From: Sporobacter sp942492735
GTDB lineage: Bacteria > Bacillota > Clostridia > Oscillospirales > Oscillospiraceae
Direction: 5' to 3'
DNA: 64,000 nucleotides
Assembly: GCA_942492735.1 (NCBI GenBank)
Contig: OW818648.1
Span: 2,666,001-2,730,000 of the forward strand
Each line of letters starts with the position of its first letter. Positions within the stretch are counted from its first letter, which is position 1. This document shows, piece after piece, positions 41,342-49,489 of the stretch. The position numbers and the translations under genes were made by a program. The notes below the pieces were generated by a model. The model saw nothing but the letters and a program-made list of their open reading frames with translations. It did no database searches and had not been told where the DNA came from.

Positions 41342-42547
41342 TCATATAATAGTGCCGGCAAAACGACTGCCAAAATCGAAGGCGGCCTGAAGCTCGGCTT
41401 CAGAAGGAACGAAGCGGCATTTGCAGCCTTCCTCAAAAACGTTCATATTTAAGGTCTTGAGCCGCGCAATAACAGCGGGGACGGCCTCGCCGCTCCAGCC
41501 GTATGAACCGAAAACCGATACGGTTTTACCTTTAGCGCTGATCGCGTCAATACTGTTGACAAGCTGCCACACTGGCGGGAGGGCGTCCTTGTTGATTGTC
41601 GGGGTGCCGAGAAGAAAGGCGTCGGCGTCATTCATCAGGGCTAAGAGGCTGCACGGATCGGCCAGAGTGAGATCGAAGATTTGGACAGAAGCGTCTTTTA
41701 AGACACTTTTGATACCATCGGCGATTTTGAAGGCAAGCAGTCCCGTGTTACCGTAAGCACTGCAGTAGAATATCGGGATTGATTTATTCGGACGAACCTC
41801 CGGTGTGCTCCATTTCTCATAACGGCGCTGCGCTTCCTCGTAGAAGAAACCTGTATGAAGAACGGGGCCGTGGCTTGTACAGGCGATTTCGACGTCCAGG
41901 CCTTTGAGCTTCGATAAACCGCTAAGTACATATGGCTTAAATGGGCTGAATATCGCGTCGTAATACTCCGAGAATGCATTTTCGTATATCGCCATGTTTT
42001 GTATCCGATTGTCTACCATTGTCGGCTCGCAGAAATGCGTGCCGAGGAAATCGCAGGTGAAAACTGTTTTTTCGGACTCCAGCCAGGTAAACATGGAGTC
42101 GGGCCAATGCAGAAACGGAGCGTGGATAAACTTCAGCGATTTGCCGCTGCCAATATCGAGTACCTCTCCGTCCTGCACGGCGCGGAGCGACGGTATTGAC
42201 TTGTTCGTAATCAGCGGGAGAAAGATTTTGCCTGCCGGCGTTGTCAGAACCTCGGCTTTCGGCGCAAGCTCCAGGAGGCGCGACAAGGAGCCGGAGTGGT
42301 CGGGTTCATTATGATTCATGACGATGTAGTCGATTTTTATCGGATCGATAATGGATTTGATATTCTCAATATATTCGTCGAAATATCTGGCATGTACCGT
42401 TTCAATCAGTACGTTCTTTTCGCCTGTCAGCAGATAAGCGTTGTAGGACGTGCCGTATTCTGTTTTCATAATGACATCAAATATCCGCAGGGAAGGGTTG
42501 AGTATACCGACAGAGTAGATTCCGTCCTTTATCTTAATTACGCCCAT
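41342..42547 (-). CDS. fprA: A-type flavodiiron protein (FprA)
   Basis: 401 residues. The metallo-beta-lactamase-like domain carries the di-iron ligands His79-x-Glu81-x-Asp83-His84 in NHNEPDHSGS, a His in APFLHWPD, Asp in FTCDFLG and His in CTSHGP. From about residue 255 a flavodoxin domain binds FMN (IFYCSAYGNTG, VFGSYGWSGEA). The enzyme reduces O2 to water and/or NO to N2O, protecting anaerobes. There is no fused rubredoxin or flavin reductase domain. ATG 42547 is 8 nt after AAGGACG. It is convergent with the YbaN gene, only 5 nt apart. Confidence 0.95.
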   Translation of the reverse strand: MGVIKIKDGIYSVGILNPSLRIFDVIMKTEYGTSYNAYLLTGEKNVLIETVHARYFDEYIENIKSIIDPIKIDYIVMNHNEPDHSGSLSRLLELAPKAEVLTTPAGKIFLPLITNKSIPSLRAVQDGEVLDIGSGKSLKFIHAPFLHWPDSMFTWLESEKTVFTCDFLGTHFCEPTMVDNRIQNMAIYENAFSEYYDAIFSPFKPYVLSGLSKLKGLDVEIACTSHGPVLHTGFFYEEAQRRYEKWSTPEVRPNKSIPIFYCSAYGNTGLLAFKIADGIKSVLKDASVQIFDLTLADPCSLLALMNDADAFLLGTPTINKDALPPVWQLVNSIDAISAKGKTVSVFGSYGWSGEAVPAVIARLKTLNMNVFEEGCKCRFVPSEAELQAAFDFGSRFAGTII

Positions 42548-42729
42548 AATCAACGTCCTTTCATTTGCAGGGTTCCACTTCTTCTATTGTAGCATAAAAT
42601 ATGCCATTTTTCCACAGGACAATTGCATGCTAAATTACTTAAAAATGTTTGAAGTTGTTTGATAGTAATTGTCATTTCGGTGTGATATTATGGATTCTGT
42701 TTTAAATAGTATTAACCCGGGAGAGTATC

Positions 42730-43599
42730 ATGACGTCTAAAAGAGAACAAAGAGCTGCAATTATGCAAATGCTCATCTGTGCGGCATTGTGGAGCATTGC
42801 CGGCATACTCATCAAGCTGATCGATTTCAGTCCATTTGTTATTGCGGGCTTCCGGGGGCTTTTTGCCGCCATCACAGTGGGTATCTATATGCTGGTGACA
42901 AAACAAAAGCTCGTCATGTCAAGGCAGGTGCTGCTGTGCGCATTTTTCCTGGCGGCCACATTCTTCTGTTTTGTCGGCGCAAACAAGCTGACGACGGCCG
43001 CCAACGCGATCGTGCTGCAGTTTACATCGCCGATTTTTATCATGCTTTTTTCGGCAGTTCTTTTCCGCCAAAAATTTAAGTCCACAGATTATATCACAGT
43101 ACTCCTGACGTTTTGCGGGATTGCCGTTTTCTTCATCAGCAGCCTGAGAGATGGGCATATTTTTGGGGATATCGTCAGCGTGCTGGCAGGTGTCTTTATG
43201 GCAGGGATGTATCTCTCTGTCAGCAGGGCGAATGGCGCGGAAAAGATGAGCGGTATATTCTACGGTCAGGTATTGACCGCTGTCATCGGCATTCCGTTTA
43301 TTTTCTTTACAGAGGGGACGCTGTCGCCCACCGCCGTTGCGGCTGTCATCATTCTCGGTGTCGTCCAGATCGGTATTCCTTACATACTCCTGGCGTTGGC
43401 GTCCAATCACTGCCCACCGCTGGCGTGCAGCCTGATCGGCGCGCTGGAACCCCTTTTGAATCCATTGTGGGTCCTCATTTTTACGGGCGAACATCCCGGC
43501 ATTTTTTCCATCATTGGCGGTATCATCGTCATCGGTGCCGTCACAGCGCAGTGCATCCTGCAGGATAAAAAAGCACCTCGTGAAGTCTGCGGCTGCTAA
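42730..43599 (+). CDS. DMT superfamily (EamA) transporter
   Basis: 289 residues, ten predicted helices in two EamA repeats: CAALWSIAGILIKLIDFSPF leads the first and VFMAGMYLSVSRANG the second, with the typical ALEPLLNPLWVLIFTGE before the last helices. It exports or imports small metabolites; the substrate is unknown. GGGAGAGTATC precedes the ATG, and a terminator follows. Confidence 0.88.
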   Translation: MTSKREQRAAIMQMLICAALWSIAGILIKLIDFSPFVIAGFRGLFAAITVGIYMLVTKQKLVMSRQVLLCAFFLAATFFCFVGANKLTTAANAIVLQFTSPIFIMLFSAVLFRQKFKSTDYITVLLTFCGIAVFFISSLRDGHIFGDIVSVLAGVFMAGMYLSVSRANGAEKMSGIFYGQVLTAVIGIPFIFFTEGTLSPTAVAAVIILGVVQIGIPYILLALASNHCPPLACSLIGALEPLLNPLWVLIFTGEHPGIFSIIGGIIVIGAVTAQCILQDKKAPREVCGC

Positions 43600-43619
43600 A
43601 GGAAATAAAAATAACAATA

Positions 43620-43657
43620 AACAGAGAAACGCCCCGGTATGGAGCGTTTTTCTGTTA
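43620..43657. terminator. Intrinsic terminator
   Basis: AACAGAGAAACGC/GCGTTTTTCTGTT stem-loop after the EamA gene; the partial T-run lies within the stem. Confidence 0.7.
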
Positions 43658-43734
43658 TACCACGCCGCAGACAGTTGCGATTGAGATGGTTCATAACCAT
43701 ACGGACATGTATTTGATAAGGTGCACCCTACATA

Positions 43735-43941
43735 TTATCTGTTATTAAAGGATCGTCTTACACAACCACACCGTTCGCAGCGATCTCTGCACGGCGGAGG
43801 CGGACACGGCGGCGGTGGACATGGCGGTGGACACAGGGGTTCTATCTGGCGCGGGCACGGCGTTTGGCAGTGTTGACCCTGCCCGGAACAGCACAAAGGA
43901 ATCGCAAGGAGGAGTAACCACGCGGGGTTAAAGTTTGACAT
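43735..43941 (-). CDS. Small Cys/Pro-rich exported or membrane peptide
   Basis: 68 residues: a hydrophobic N-terminus (PAWLLLLAIPLCC), then eleven cysteines set in a CPPPCPPPPCPPPPC ladder and a basic CVRRSFNNR tail. AAGGAGATGATTAA is an excellent ribosome site at proper distance, so the gene is probably real. Periodic CPPP(P) units recall metal-binding or disulfide-linked coat peptides; no family is recognised. Confidence 0.65.
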   Translation of the reverse strand: MSNFNPAWLLLLAIPLCCSGQGQHCQTPCPRQIEPLCPPPCPPPPCPPPPCRDRCERCGCVRRSFNNR

Positions 43942-44019
43942 TTAATCATCTCCTTCACTACATGATATGCACGATGGAGTGTGATGCCAATAAGGAGACT
44001 GCTGAAAAACTGCCGAAAA

Positions 44020-44101
44020 TGTCATTCTGAACGTAGTGAAGAATCTTGTAACACCTGCCAATCCAAGTATTATAAGATCCTTCGCTACGCTCGGAATGAC
44101 A
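44020..44101. repeat. Inverted repeat, GTCATTCTGA family
   Basis: TGTCATTCTGAACGTAGTGA on the left pairs imperfectly with the right arm ending CTCGGAATGACA, around a 30-nt centre with AATCTT/AAGATC. A compact derivative lies at 58028-58055. It directly follows the 3' end of the lipoprotein gene at 44112. Confidence 0.75.
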
Positions 44102-44111
44102 AATCGCAGAT

Positions 44112-44717
44112 TTATGACGTTTTTAGTTGTTCAACGCCGGAGACCTTGCTGGTTTCATCCTTCGTGAAGGTCGATTGGGCCTCGGCGTTCAGGAAATACA
44201 CATTGCCGTCGACAGTCGTATCGACAAGCTTAAAGTTCTTGCCCGCCACATAAAGGTCACCCCTGAAGGTGCCGTGCTGAATGGAACAGTCAATACTGTT
44301 GATCGTCATTTTCGGCGCTGTCAGCGTGTATCTCGCTGTCACGGTGCGGTTTTCGTCTTGCGCATAGAAGGCGAGCTTGCGCTGGGAAACCGGTGGATCC
44401 TTTGTGTTTTTGAAATCGCCGTCAACAACGAGGTCCTTGTCGATGGTCAGGTCGTTGAGCAAGCAGATAATCCAAGTGCCGTCCTTGCTGATTGCTTTTT
44501 CAAACGCCGCGGCATTATTGACGATGGATGCCGAGGTAACAACGTCTGCTGATGTCACCGCACTCGGCGATACAATAGCCGATGCCGAAGGACTTACCGA
44601 CACTATCGGAGATGGGCTTGGACTTATTACGGGTGCCGGTGTTGTGCATCCGGCGAGCATGGTTGCGAGTAACACGACGCACATGACGACTGCTAATAAT
44701 AAAGATTTAACTCTCAT
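44112..44717 (-). CDS. Putative lipoprotein, possible beta-solenoid
   Basis: 201 residues: lipobox TMLAGC, a Ser/Pro/Val linker, then NDLTIDKDLVVDGDF, APKMTINSIDCSIQHGTFRG, DLYVAGKNFKLVDTTVDGNV: short repeated strands with G/D turns like a right-handed beta-helix. No named family is recognised. ATG 44717 is chosen over 44723 because AAGGAGA abuts the latter. Confidence 0.7.
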   Translation of the reverse strand: MRVKSLLLAVVMCVVLLATMLAGCTTPAPVISPSPSPIVSVSPSASAIVSPSAVTSADVVTSASIVNNAAAFEKAISKDGTWIICLLNDLTIDKDLVVDGDFKNTKDPPVSQRKLAFYAQDENRTVTARYTLTAPKMTINSIDCSIQHGTFRGDLYVAGKNFKLVDTTVDGNVYFLNAEAQSTFTKDETSKVSGVEQLKTS

Positions 44718-44823
44718 TATCATTCTCCTTGCAAATCATAGTTTTCGATTCAATCAGATTATTTGCAAAATAGCAGTAAAAAATGTATCCTCTGACTATT
44801 TTTGTGCAATTCAGCATAAAATG

Positions 44824-44853
44824 AGACGGTTTGAGGTGTGCCCCCAAACCGTC
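44824..44853 (-). terminator. Terminator-like hairpin after the SDR gene
   Basis: GACGGTTTG/CAAACCGTC stem with a 12-nt loop just past the SDR stop; the T-run is short. Confidence 0.6.
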
Positions 44854-44859
44854 TTTCGC

Positions 44860-45834
44860 TTATTTCGTATACTTTCTGCTATTATCAATCCAGTCAATGT
44901 CGCCCTTGGCCTTAGACCAGCCCACCTCGGCCGCGGCACGGAGGGATTCCAGCTCCTCAATAGGCATAGATGGCGGCGGCGCCCACTGCTTTTCGCGTTC
45001 TGCAAGTCGGATCAAGCCCTCGGGTGTGCAGTAATCGATCATACGCTGCATTTCGCTCCGGAGAAGGTCCTCGCGGTCGTCGTAGGGGATGCAGATAACT
45101 AAGCCCTGCGCGACGCCCTTCATGACCTGTCGACCCACCTCACGGATATCCATACCGAGGACGTTGTGCTTCCTGTAGGCTTCCAACGCCTCGGGGCTCT
45201 CATAATAGCCGGTGCTCAGGAGATTCTTGGGCCGTGTCATAGACGCCTCGTGGATGTTGGTATTCATGTTGCCGGGGCAGAAGGCGGTCACGCCGATACC
45301 ATAGGGCTTCAGCGACTCGTAATAGGACGTCATCAGGTTAATGACAGCGGCTTTCGAGCAGGAATATGGTGCTGTGGTGGCGCAGGGGCCAAGGCCGCCA
45401 AGGGAGGCAACAGCGACAATATGTCCGCCAAGACCGGCCTTGATCATACGGGGAACGAAGGTCACCATACCGTTGATGACACCGCTCAAATTGACGCCCA
45501 TGATCCAGTCGTAGTCCTCGTAAGTAGAAGCTTCCGCCGGGCCAAAGGCGTTGACGCCTGCCGTTTGAATAAGAACCTGGGGTGGCGTACCGTAAATGCG
45601 CTCTACCTCGTCCGCTGCGGCGATATATGCTTCACGGTCGGTCACATCCAAAAGAATGGGGTGCACCTGCGCGTTCTTGCTTTTAAAATGCGCCATAGCC
45701 TGGTCGAGATGGTCCTGGCGCACATCGGCAATGACGACCTTACAGCCCGCTTCAGAGAAAATTTGAGCCTGTCCGAAGCCCGCGCCGGAACCGCCGCCAG
45801 TGATAAATGCGACTTTGCCTTTGAAATCCGTCAT
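44860..45834 (-). CDS. Short-chain dehydrogenase/reductase
   Basis: 324 residues. The Rossmann motif TGGGSGAGFG, VLIQTAGVNAFG, the catalytic Ser in VAVASLGGLG and YSCSK (Tyr-x-x-x-Lys) are all present, then CPGNMNTNI for the cofactor loop. Substrate not deducible. The protein is longer than the usual 250-residue SDR because of a C-terminal helical extension (ending in WSKAKGDIDWIDNS). ATG 45834 follows AAGGGGAATTGGAT; an upstream ATG at 45876 lacks a ribosome site. Confidence 0.85.
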   Translation of the reverse strand: MTDFKGKVAFITGGGSGAGFGQAQIFSEAGCKVVIADVRQDHLDQAMAHFKSKNAQVHPILLDVTDREAYIAAADEVERIYGTPPQVLIQTAGVNAFGPAEASTYEDYDWIMGVNLSGVINGMVTFVPRMIKAGLGGHIVAVASLGGLGPCATTAPYSCSKAAVINLMTSYYESLKPYGIGVTAFCPGNMNTNIHEASMTRPKNLLSTGYYESPEALEAYRKHNVLGMDIREVGRQVMKGVAQGLVICIPYDDREDLLRSEMQRMIDYCTPEGLIRLAEREKQWAPPPSMPIEELESLRAAAEVGWSKAKGDIDWIDNSRKYTK

Positions 45835-45955
45835 ATCCAATTCCCCTTTAAGATAGTATTGTTGATTTCCATTCATGACATTATTCTCATAATAATCCCG
45901 GCAGGCCGACGCGTCAATGATGCTGTGACCATATTTTCGTTTATGGTGCCATTAT

Positions 45956-46993
45956 TTATAGCTTAATAAGCTTATTAGCCAATGGGACCTTGCTGATTAT
46001 TATCGATACAGCTAATGAAACAATAAATATAATAAAAATTAAACCGATATTTGTAATCAGCGTGTTGAATTTATAGAAATGTGTCACGATCATAATGAGT
46101 GTCACGTGAACGATGTATATTCCCATGACATTATTGCTTATGAGTTTTCGCACGATGTTCGTTTTTGTAAAATTGTATCTGCAAATCAGTATGAATAAAC
46201 CAATGCCATATATAAAAGTAAATATGTTATCATAAAAACCCTCTGCACGTGAATCCCTGTAAAAAAGCCCCATATTATATTGATATATGCTTATAATTAC
46301 GAGAGTTATGATCAATATGAGCCAATTAAAAAAAACGCTTATATGCTTTAAAACAAAATCAATAATCTGTTTTTTCCCCAACAAACCACCTAATAAATAA
46401 TAAGCAAGCCATGTCCATAACCTAAAAGTTTGAGGAATATGGCTTTGAACAATTGATAATCCTAAACAGCTCCTAACGATACTGATCATGTCTACCGTTA
46501 GACAAATCGCAACAAATATCGCTGTTATAATGATTGCTGATTTTAAATTGCTGAAATATTTATGTATCACCGGCAACATTAAGTATATAATGATGAGTGC
46601 GCCGAAAAACCAAAATTGCCAAAAATAATCCCGTTGAATCAGACTGTTTATTGACGTCATAATTGGATTTGTCATTTTCTTTTCGACAAATAACTTAACA
46701 AAGAACATGAGAACATTCCATGAAAAAACGATAGCGAGAATACTTAGTAATTTTTTTGAAATATAACGATAACTTAATTTTGCTTTGTTTAATAAAGAAT
46801 AACCATTAACCATAAAAAAAACCGGTACTGCAAATCCCGCGATATAGTATAAAGTCGTCTTTAAACTGTATCCAACAATTTTAACAGGGACCATACCCGT
46901 CACATGTAAAACGACGACAGCGATACAGGCGAGGTTCTTCAGTAAATCCAATCCGACATTTCTTTCGCTCATGATTCTGTTGCTAATTTGCAT
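45956..46993 (-). CDS. Acyltransferase 3 family membrane protein
   Basis: About 345 residues with ten hydrophobic helices. The N-terminal GLDLLKNLACIAVVVLHVTG provides the acyltransferase-3 His and Arg/Lys region and FFMVNGYSLLNK is the second family block. Members O-acylate exported sugars, lipids or peptides. The gene is visibly more AT-rich than its neighbours, which suggests recent acquisition. ATG 46993 lies after GGGAGAATAAGCAAAG. The longer TTG frame to 47110 runs toward the repeat and is rejected. Confidence 0.8.
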   Translation of the reverse strand: MQISNRIMSERNVGLDLLKNLACIAVVVLHVTGMVPVKIVGYSLKTTLYYIAGFAVPVFFMVNGYSLLNKAKLSYRYISKKLLSILAIVFSWNVLMFFVKLFVEKKMTNPIMTSINSLIQRDYFWQFWFFGALIIIYLMLPVIHKYFSNLKSAIIITAIFVAICLTVDMISIVRSCLGLSIVQSHIPQTFRLWTWLAYYLLGGLLGKKQIIDFVLKHISVFFNWLILIITLVIISIYQYNMGLFYRDSRAEGFYDNIFTFIYGIGLFILICRYNFTKTNIVRKLISNNVMGIYIVHVTLIMIVTHFYKFNTLITNIGLIFIIFIVSLAVSIIISKVPLANKLIKL

Positions 46994-47111
46994 ACTTTGC
47001 TTATTCTCCCTTAATTGCTGGCATAAAAACGCACAAATAAAAAGCCAGCAATTCTTAAGCCTGCTGACATTTTTTACATAATACCCTGAATGCGCATTCA
47101 AGTCAAGCAAA

Positions 47112-47178
47112 ACACAAGGGGACGGTTCTTCTGTGTTGACTACTCTTCCGCGAATATGGTAGCGTCGTTGAGGAAGTG
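47112..47178 (+). repeat. Solo left end of the RAYT element
   Basis: 67 bp aligning without gaps to 48180-48246, the segment preceding the transposase gene: the first 29 bases are identical (ACACAAGGGGACGG..., TTCTGTGTTGAC) and the remainder shares TATGGTAGC and TTGAGGAAGTG. No transposase follows, so this is a remnant or non-autonomous copy. Confidence 0.8.
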
Positions 47179-47227
47179 CGTTGCAGAATATATATTGATA
47201 TTAACGAATGAATGATGAGGGGTCGCA

Positions 47228-48172
47228 ATGCTTGAGATTCTAGAACAGATGCTACGCAGCGAATACGGAATACAAGCACTATCTTTACAGGAGATACCCT
47301 CGGGCTGGTCTGCAGCTGCATGGAAAGTACATTCTGACAACGGCGACTATTTTCTAAAGGTATATGATAAACATAAGCCGTCCACAAAAAGCTGGGTTGC
47401 ACGAATAGACAGTTATATGCCGGTTGTCCTGTGGCTAAATGAAAATACAGAGCTTTGTGGGAGAATGACCGCGCCCCTTCTCACCAAAGATGGGTTATAT
47501 AAAAGGGAAGATGCCGCTTTTCTGTACATGGTTTTTCCCTTTATCAACGGGCAGACGATGTGCAACGATAAATTGAAGACAGGACAGGTAAACGAGCTTG
47601 CGCAGATTGTATCTCATCTGCATTCATATGGTGCAGAGATACCAGTACCGACAAATAGCCTGAGGGAAACCTTTGACGTTACATTTAGCATGTCTTTGAT
47701 AGACCAGCTTAAGTATATACATCATTCCGACCGGCTAAAAGAGACGCTGACACCCCATATAGATACGCTTACTCAAAGAATTGAAGCCCTTCAAAACGCA
47801 GCAATCTTATTTTGCAATTCTGATATGCGGTTTGCCCTGTGCCACACAGACATTCATGGCTGGAATCTTATGCAATCGAAAAGCCTTATCCTGATTGACT
47901 GGGAGGGTTTAAAGCTAGCGCCAGTGGAAGCTGATCTGTTTTCGTTTACCAAAACGTTCTTTTTTGAATATGCATGGGACGATTTTATATCCATTTACAA
48001 CGCTGCTCACAAGGATTATCGGGTCAACCCTGATGCGCTCCAATTTTACAGATTGCGGCGCAGATTGGAAGATATCCAAGCGTTCACCGAAAGCGTACTG
48101 TTCGACAATCTTACGCAAGACAATACGAGCCGGTCCCTTCGACACTTAAAGCAGGAATGTGAATTGTTATAA
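47228..48172 (+). CDS. APH-family phosphotransferase (kinase-like)
   Basis: 314 residues with the aminoglycoside phosphotransferase/choline kinase fold: an N-lobe with YFLKVYDKHKP (ATP Lys), FINGQTMCNDK, the Brenner motif LCHTDIHGWNLM (catalytic Asp, Asn) and LIDWEGLKLAPVEADLFSF (metal Asp). Substrate is unknown; it need not be an antibiotic and could be a metabolite such as homoserine or a hydroxy compound. It sits precisely between two direct copies of the RAYT left end. ATG 47228 follows GATGAGGGGTCGC. Confidence 0.8.
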   Translation: MLEILEQMLRSEYGIQALSLQEIPSGWSAAAWKVHSDNGDYFLKVYDKHKPSTKSWVARIDSYMPVVLWLNENTELCGRMTAPLLTKDGLYKREDAAFLYMVFPFINGQTMCNDKLKTGQVNELAQIVSHLHSYGAEIPVPTNSLRETFDVTFSMSLIDQLKYIHHSDRLKETLTPHIDTLTQRIEALQNAAILFCNSDMRFALCHTDIHGWNLMQSKSLILIDWEGLKLAPVEADLFSFTKTFFFEYAWDDFISIYNAAHKDYRVNPDALQFYRLRRRLEDIQAFTESVLFDNLTQDNTSRSLRHLKQECELL

Positions 48173-48179
48173 CACGTAA

Positions 48180-49039
48180 ACACAAGGGGACGGTTCTTCT
48201 GTGTTGACAAAGGTTTCTTGTCTATGGTAGCATAATTGAGGAAGTGATGTATTATGCCAAGGCAAGCACGTAAAAAGAGCGAAAGCGGAATCTATCATGT
48301 CATGCTGCGGGGCATTAACAAGCAATTGGTGTTTGTGGATGCGGAAGACTATGAGAGATTTCTGCAGGTTTTAGAGGAGTGCAGGGAAAAAAGCGGATTT
48401 AAGCTGATGGCATATTGCCTGATGGGTAATCATTTGCACCTACTGATCAAGGAGGAAAAAGAAAGGCTTGAGCAAATATTTAAACGGATCGGCGCACGCT
48501 ATGTTTATTGGTATAATATTAAGCACGAGCGAACAGGGCATCTATTTCAAGACAGATTCAAGAGCGAACCCGTTGATGACGATGGATATTTTCTGACTTT
48601 ATTAAGATATATTCACCAAAATCCAGTAAAAGCGGGACTATGCAAGGAAGCCTCGGAATACAAATGGAGCAGTTACGGTGATTATTTGAATAGCTCTGGT
48701 ATTACCGATACAGCGCTTGGGTTAACGCTCTTTTGCCAAGATGAAGAAGAAGCAAAAATCCTTTTTAGTAAGTATATGAAGGAAGACACACAAACGAGTT
48801 GCCTTGATTTGGAACAAAACAAGAGACGCAATGACAGGGAAGCGCTGGACATTATTTATAAGCTCTGCAGAATAAAAAATGTAACTGAATTTCAAGAGAT
48901 GGATATTGAAAGACGGGATAAAAGTATTGTTATCCTTCGAGAAAAAGGACTTTCGATTAGACAAATCTCAAGGCTAACAGGTATAAGCTTTGCTATTGTC
49001 CGAAAAACTTAGAGCACAAAAGAACCGTCCCCCTGTGTT
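48180..49039 (+). mobile_element. IS200-like/RAYT element with inverted ends
   Basis: The left end is ACACAAGGGGACGGTTCTTC and the right end (49014-49039) is its inverted relative GCACAAAAGAACCGTCCCCC. Between them lies one transposase gene. Inverted GGGGACGGTTCTT ends bounding a Y1 transposase match REP-associated tyrosine transposase units, although autonomous element status is not proved. No target duplication was seen, as expected for this family. Confidence 0.75.
48254..49012 (+). CDS. REP-associated tyrosine transposase (Y1/IS200-like) with C-terminal helix-turn-helix
   Basis: 252 residues. Y1_Tnp landmarks: GIYHVMLRGINKQ at the N-terminus, the HUH metal motif GNHLHLLI, a Tyr-bearing helix ARYVYWYNIKHERTGHLFQ and the RAYT block RYIHQNPVKAGLC with YKWSSY. 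The C-terminal 60 residues carry a helix-turn-helix (EKGLSIRQISRLTGIS), probably for end recognition. The enzyme makes single-strand cuts at hairpins. The stop at 49010-49012 overlaps the convergent stop of the zinc-ribbon gene. Confidence 0.9.
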   Translation: MPRQARKKSESGIYHVMLRGINKQLVFVDAEDYERFLQVLEECREKSGFKLMAYCLMGNHLHLLIKEEKERLEQIFKRIGARYVYWYNIKHERTGHLFQDRFKSEPVDDDGYFLTLLRYIHQNPVKAGLCKEASEYKWSSYGDYLNSSGITDTALGLTLFCQDEEEAKILFSKYMKEDTQTSCLDLEQNKRRNDREALDIIYKLCRIKNVTEFQEMDIERRDKSIVILREKGLSIRQISRLTGISFAIVRKT

Positions 49040-49215
49040 CTGTAGTATTGCTCAAACTCTTCTTTCGAGGGTCTGGCTACCTTTCGGCTTTTACAGGCAG
49101 GGCAAACATATTCATGCTCCTTCTTGAAAACCAACCCGCAGTTGGCGCATTTCAGGGTCAGGCTCCAAATGAAGCTTTTATCAAAATCATCGGCGCATTG
49201 ATCAATATCGCTCAT
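49009..49215 (-). CDS. Small zinc-ribbon protein whose C-terminus is encoded by the repeat end
   Basis: 68 residues: MSDIDQCADDFDKSFIW, a CxxC...CxxC ribbon (LKCANCGLVF, YVCPACKSRK), RPSKEEFEQYY, then RTQGDGSFVL. The last ten residues are read from the RAYT right-end repeat, so insertion replaced or extended the native C-terminus. The start at 49215 follows ACAGGGGGTTATGT; a longer frame through the tRNA gene is an artefact. A nucleic-acid-binding or regulatory role is possible; no family name is certain. Confidence 0.6.
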   Translation of the reverse strand: MSDIDQCADDFDKSFIWSLTLKCANCGLVFKKEHEYVCPACKSRKVARPSKEEFEQYYRTQGDGSFVL

Positions 49216-49237
49216 CACATAACCCCCTGTAATAATA

Positions 49238-49273
49238 AAAGAGCCTCGATTTCGTTTGAAATCGAGGCTCTTT
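49238..49273 (-). terminator. Terminator of tRNA-Leu(CAG)
   Basis: Minus strand: AAGAGCCTCGATTTC/GAAATCGAGGCTCTT stem then TTTATTATT, starting directly after the CCA end. Confidence 0.92.
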
Positions 49274-49360
49274 GGTGCGCGAGGCGGGACTTGAACCCGC
49301 ACGTCCTTGCGAACACTGGCACCTGAAGCCAGCGAGTCTGCCAATTCCACCACTCGCGCA
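49273..49360 (-). tRNA. tRNA-Leu, anticodon CAG
   Basis: 88-nt class II tRNA with encoded CCA. Acceptor TGCGCGA/TCGCGCA, D arm TGGAATTGGCAGACT, anticodon stem CTGGC/GCCAG with loop TTCAGGT (anticodon CAG), long variable arm, T arm GGTTCAAGTCC. Confidence 0.95.
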
Positions 49361-49401
49361 TATGCCGAAATACACCGTACGATGCATTTGATAGCTTAAG
49401 T

Positions 49402-49430
49402 ATAGTAACATCGCATCTGAAAATTGTCAA
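49402..49430 (-). promoter_or_regulatory. Promoter of tRNA-Leu(CAG)
   Basis: Minus strand: TTGACA, 17-nt spacer, TACTAT, about 42 nt before the mature tRNA. Confidence 0.75.
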
Positions 49431-49489
49431 TACCAAAAAGTACAACAAAGACGCGCATGTGATCTAAGGAGCATATGGCAAAAAAACGT

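Noticed and set aside
49216..49353. N-terminal extension of the zinc-ribbon frame
   Set aside because: This part is the complement of tRNA-Leu and its terminator; the real start is 49215.
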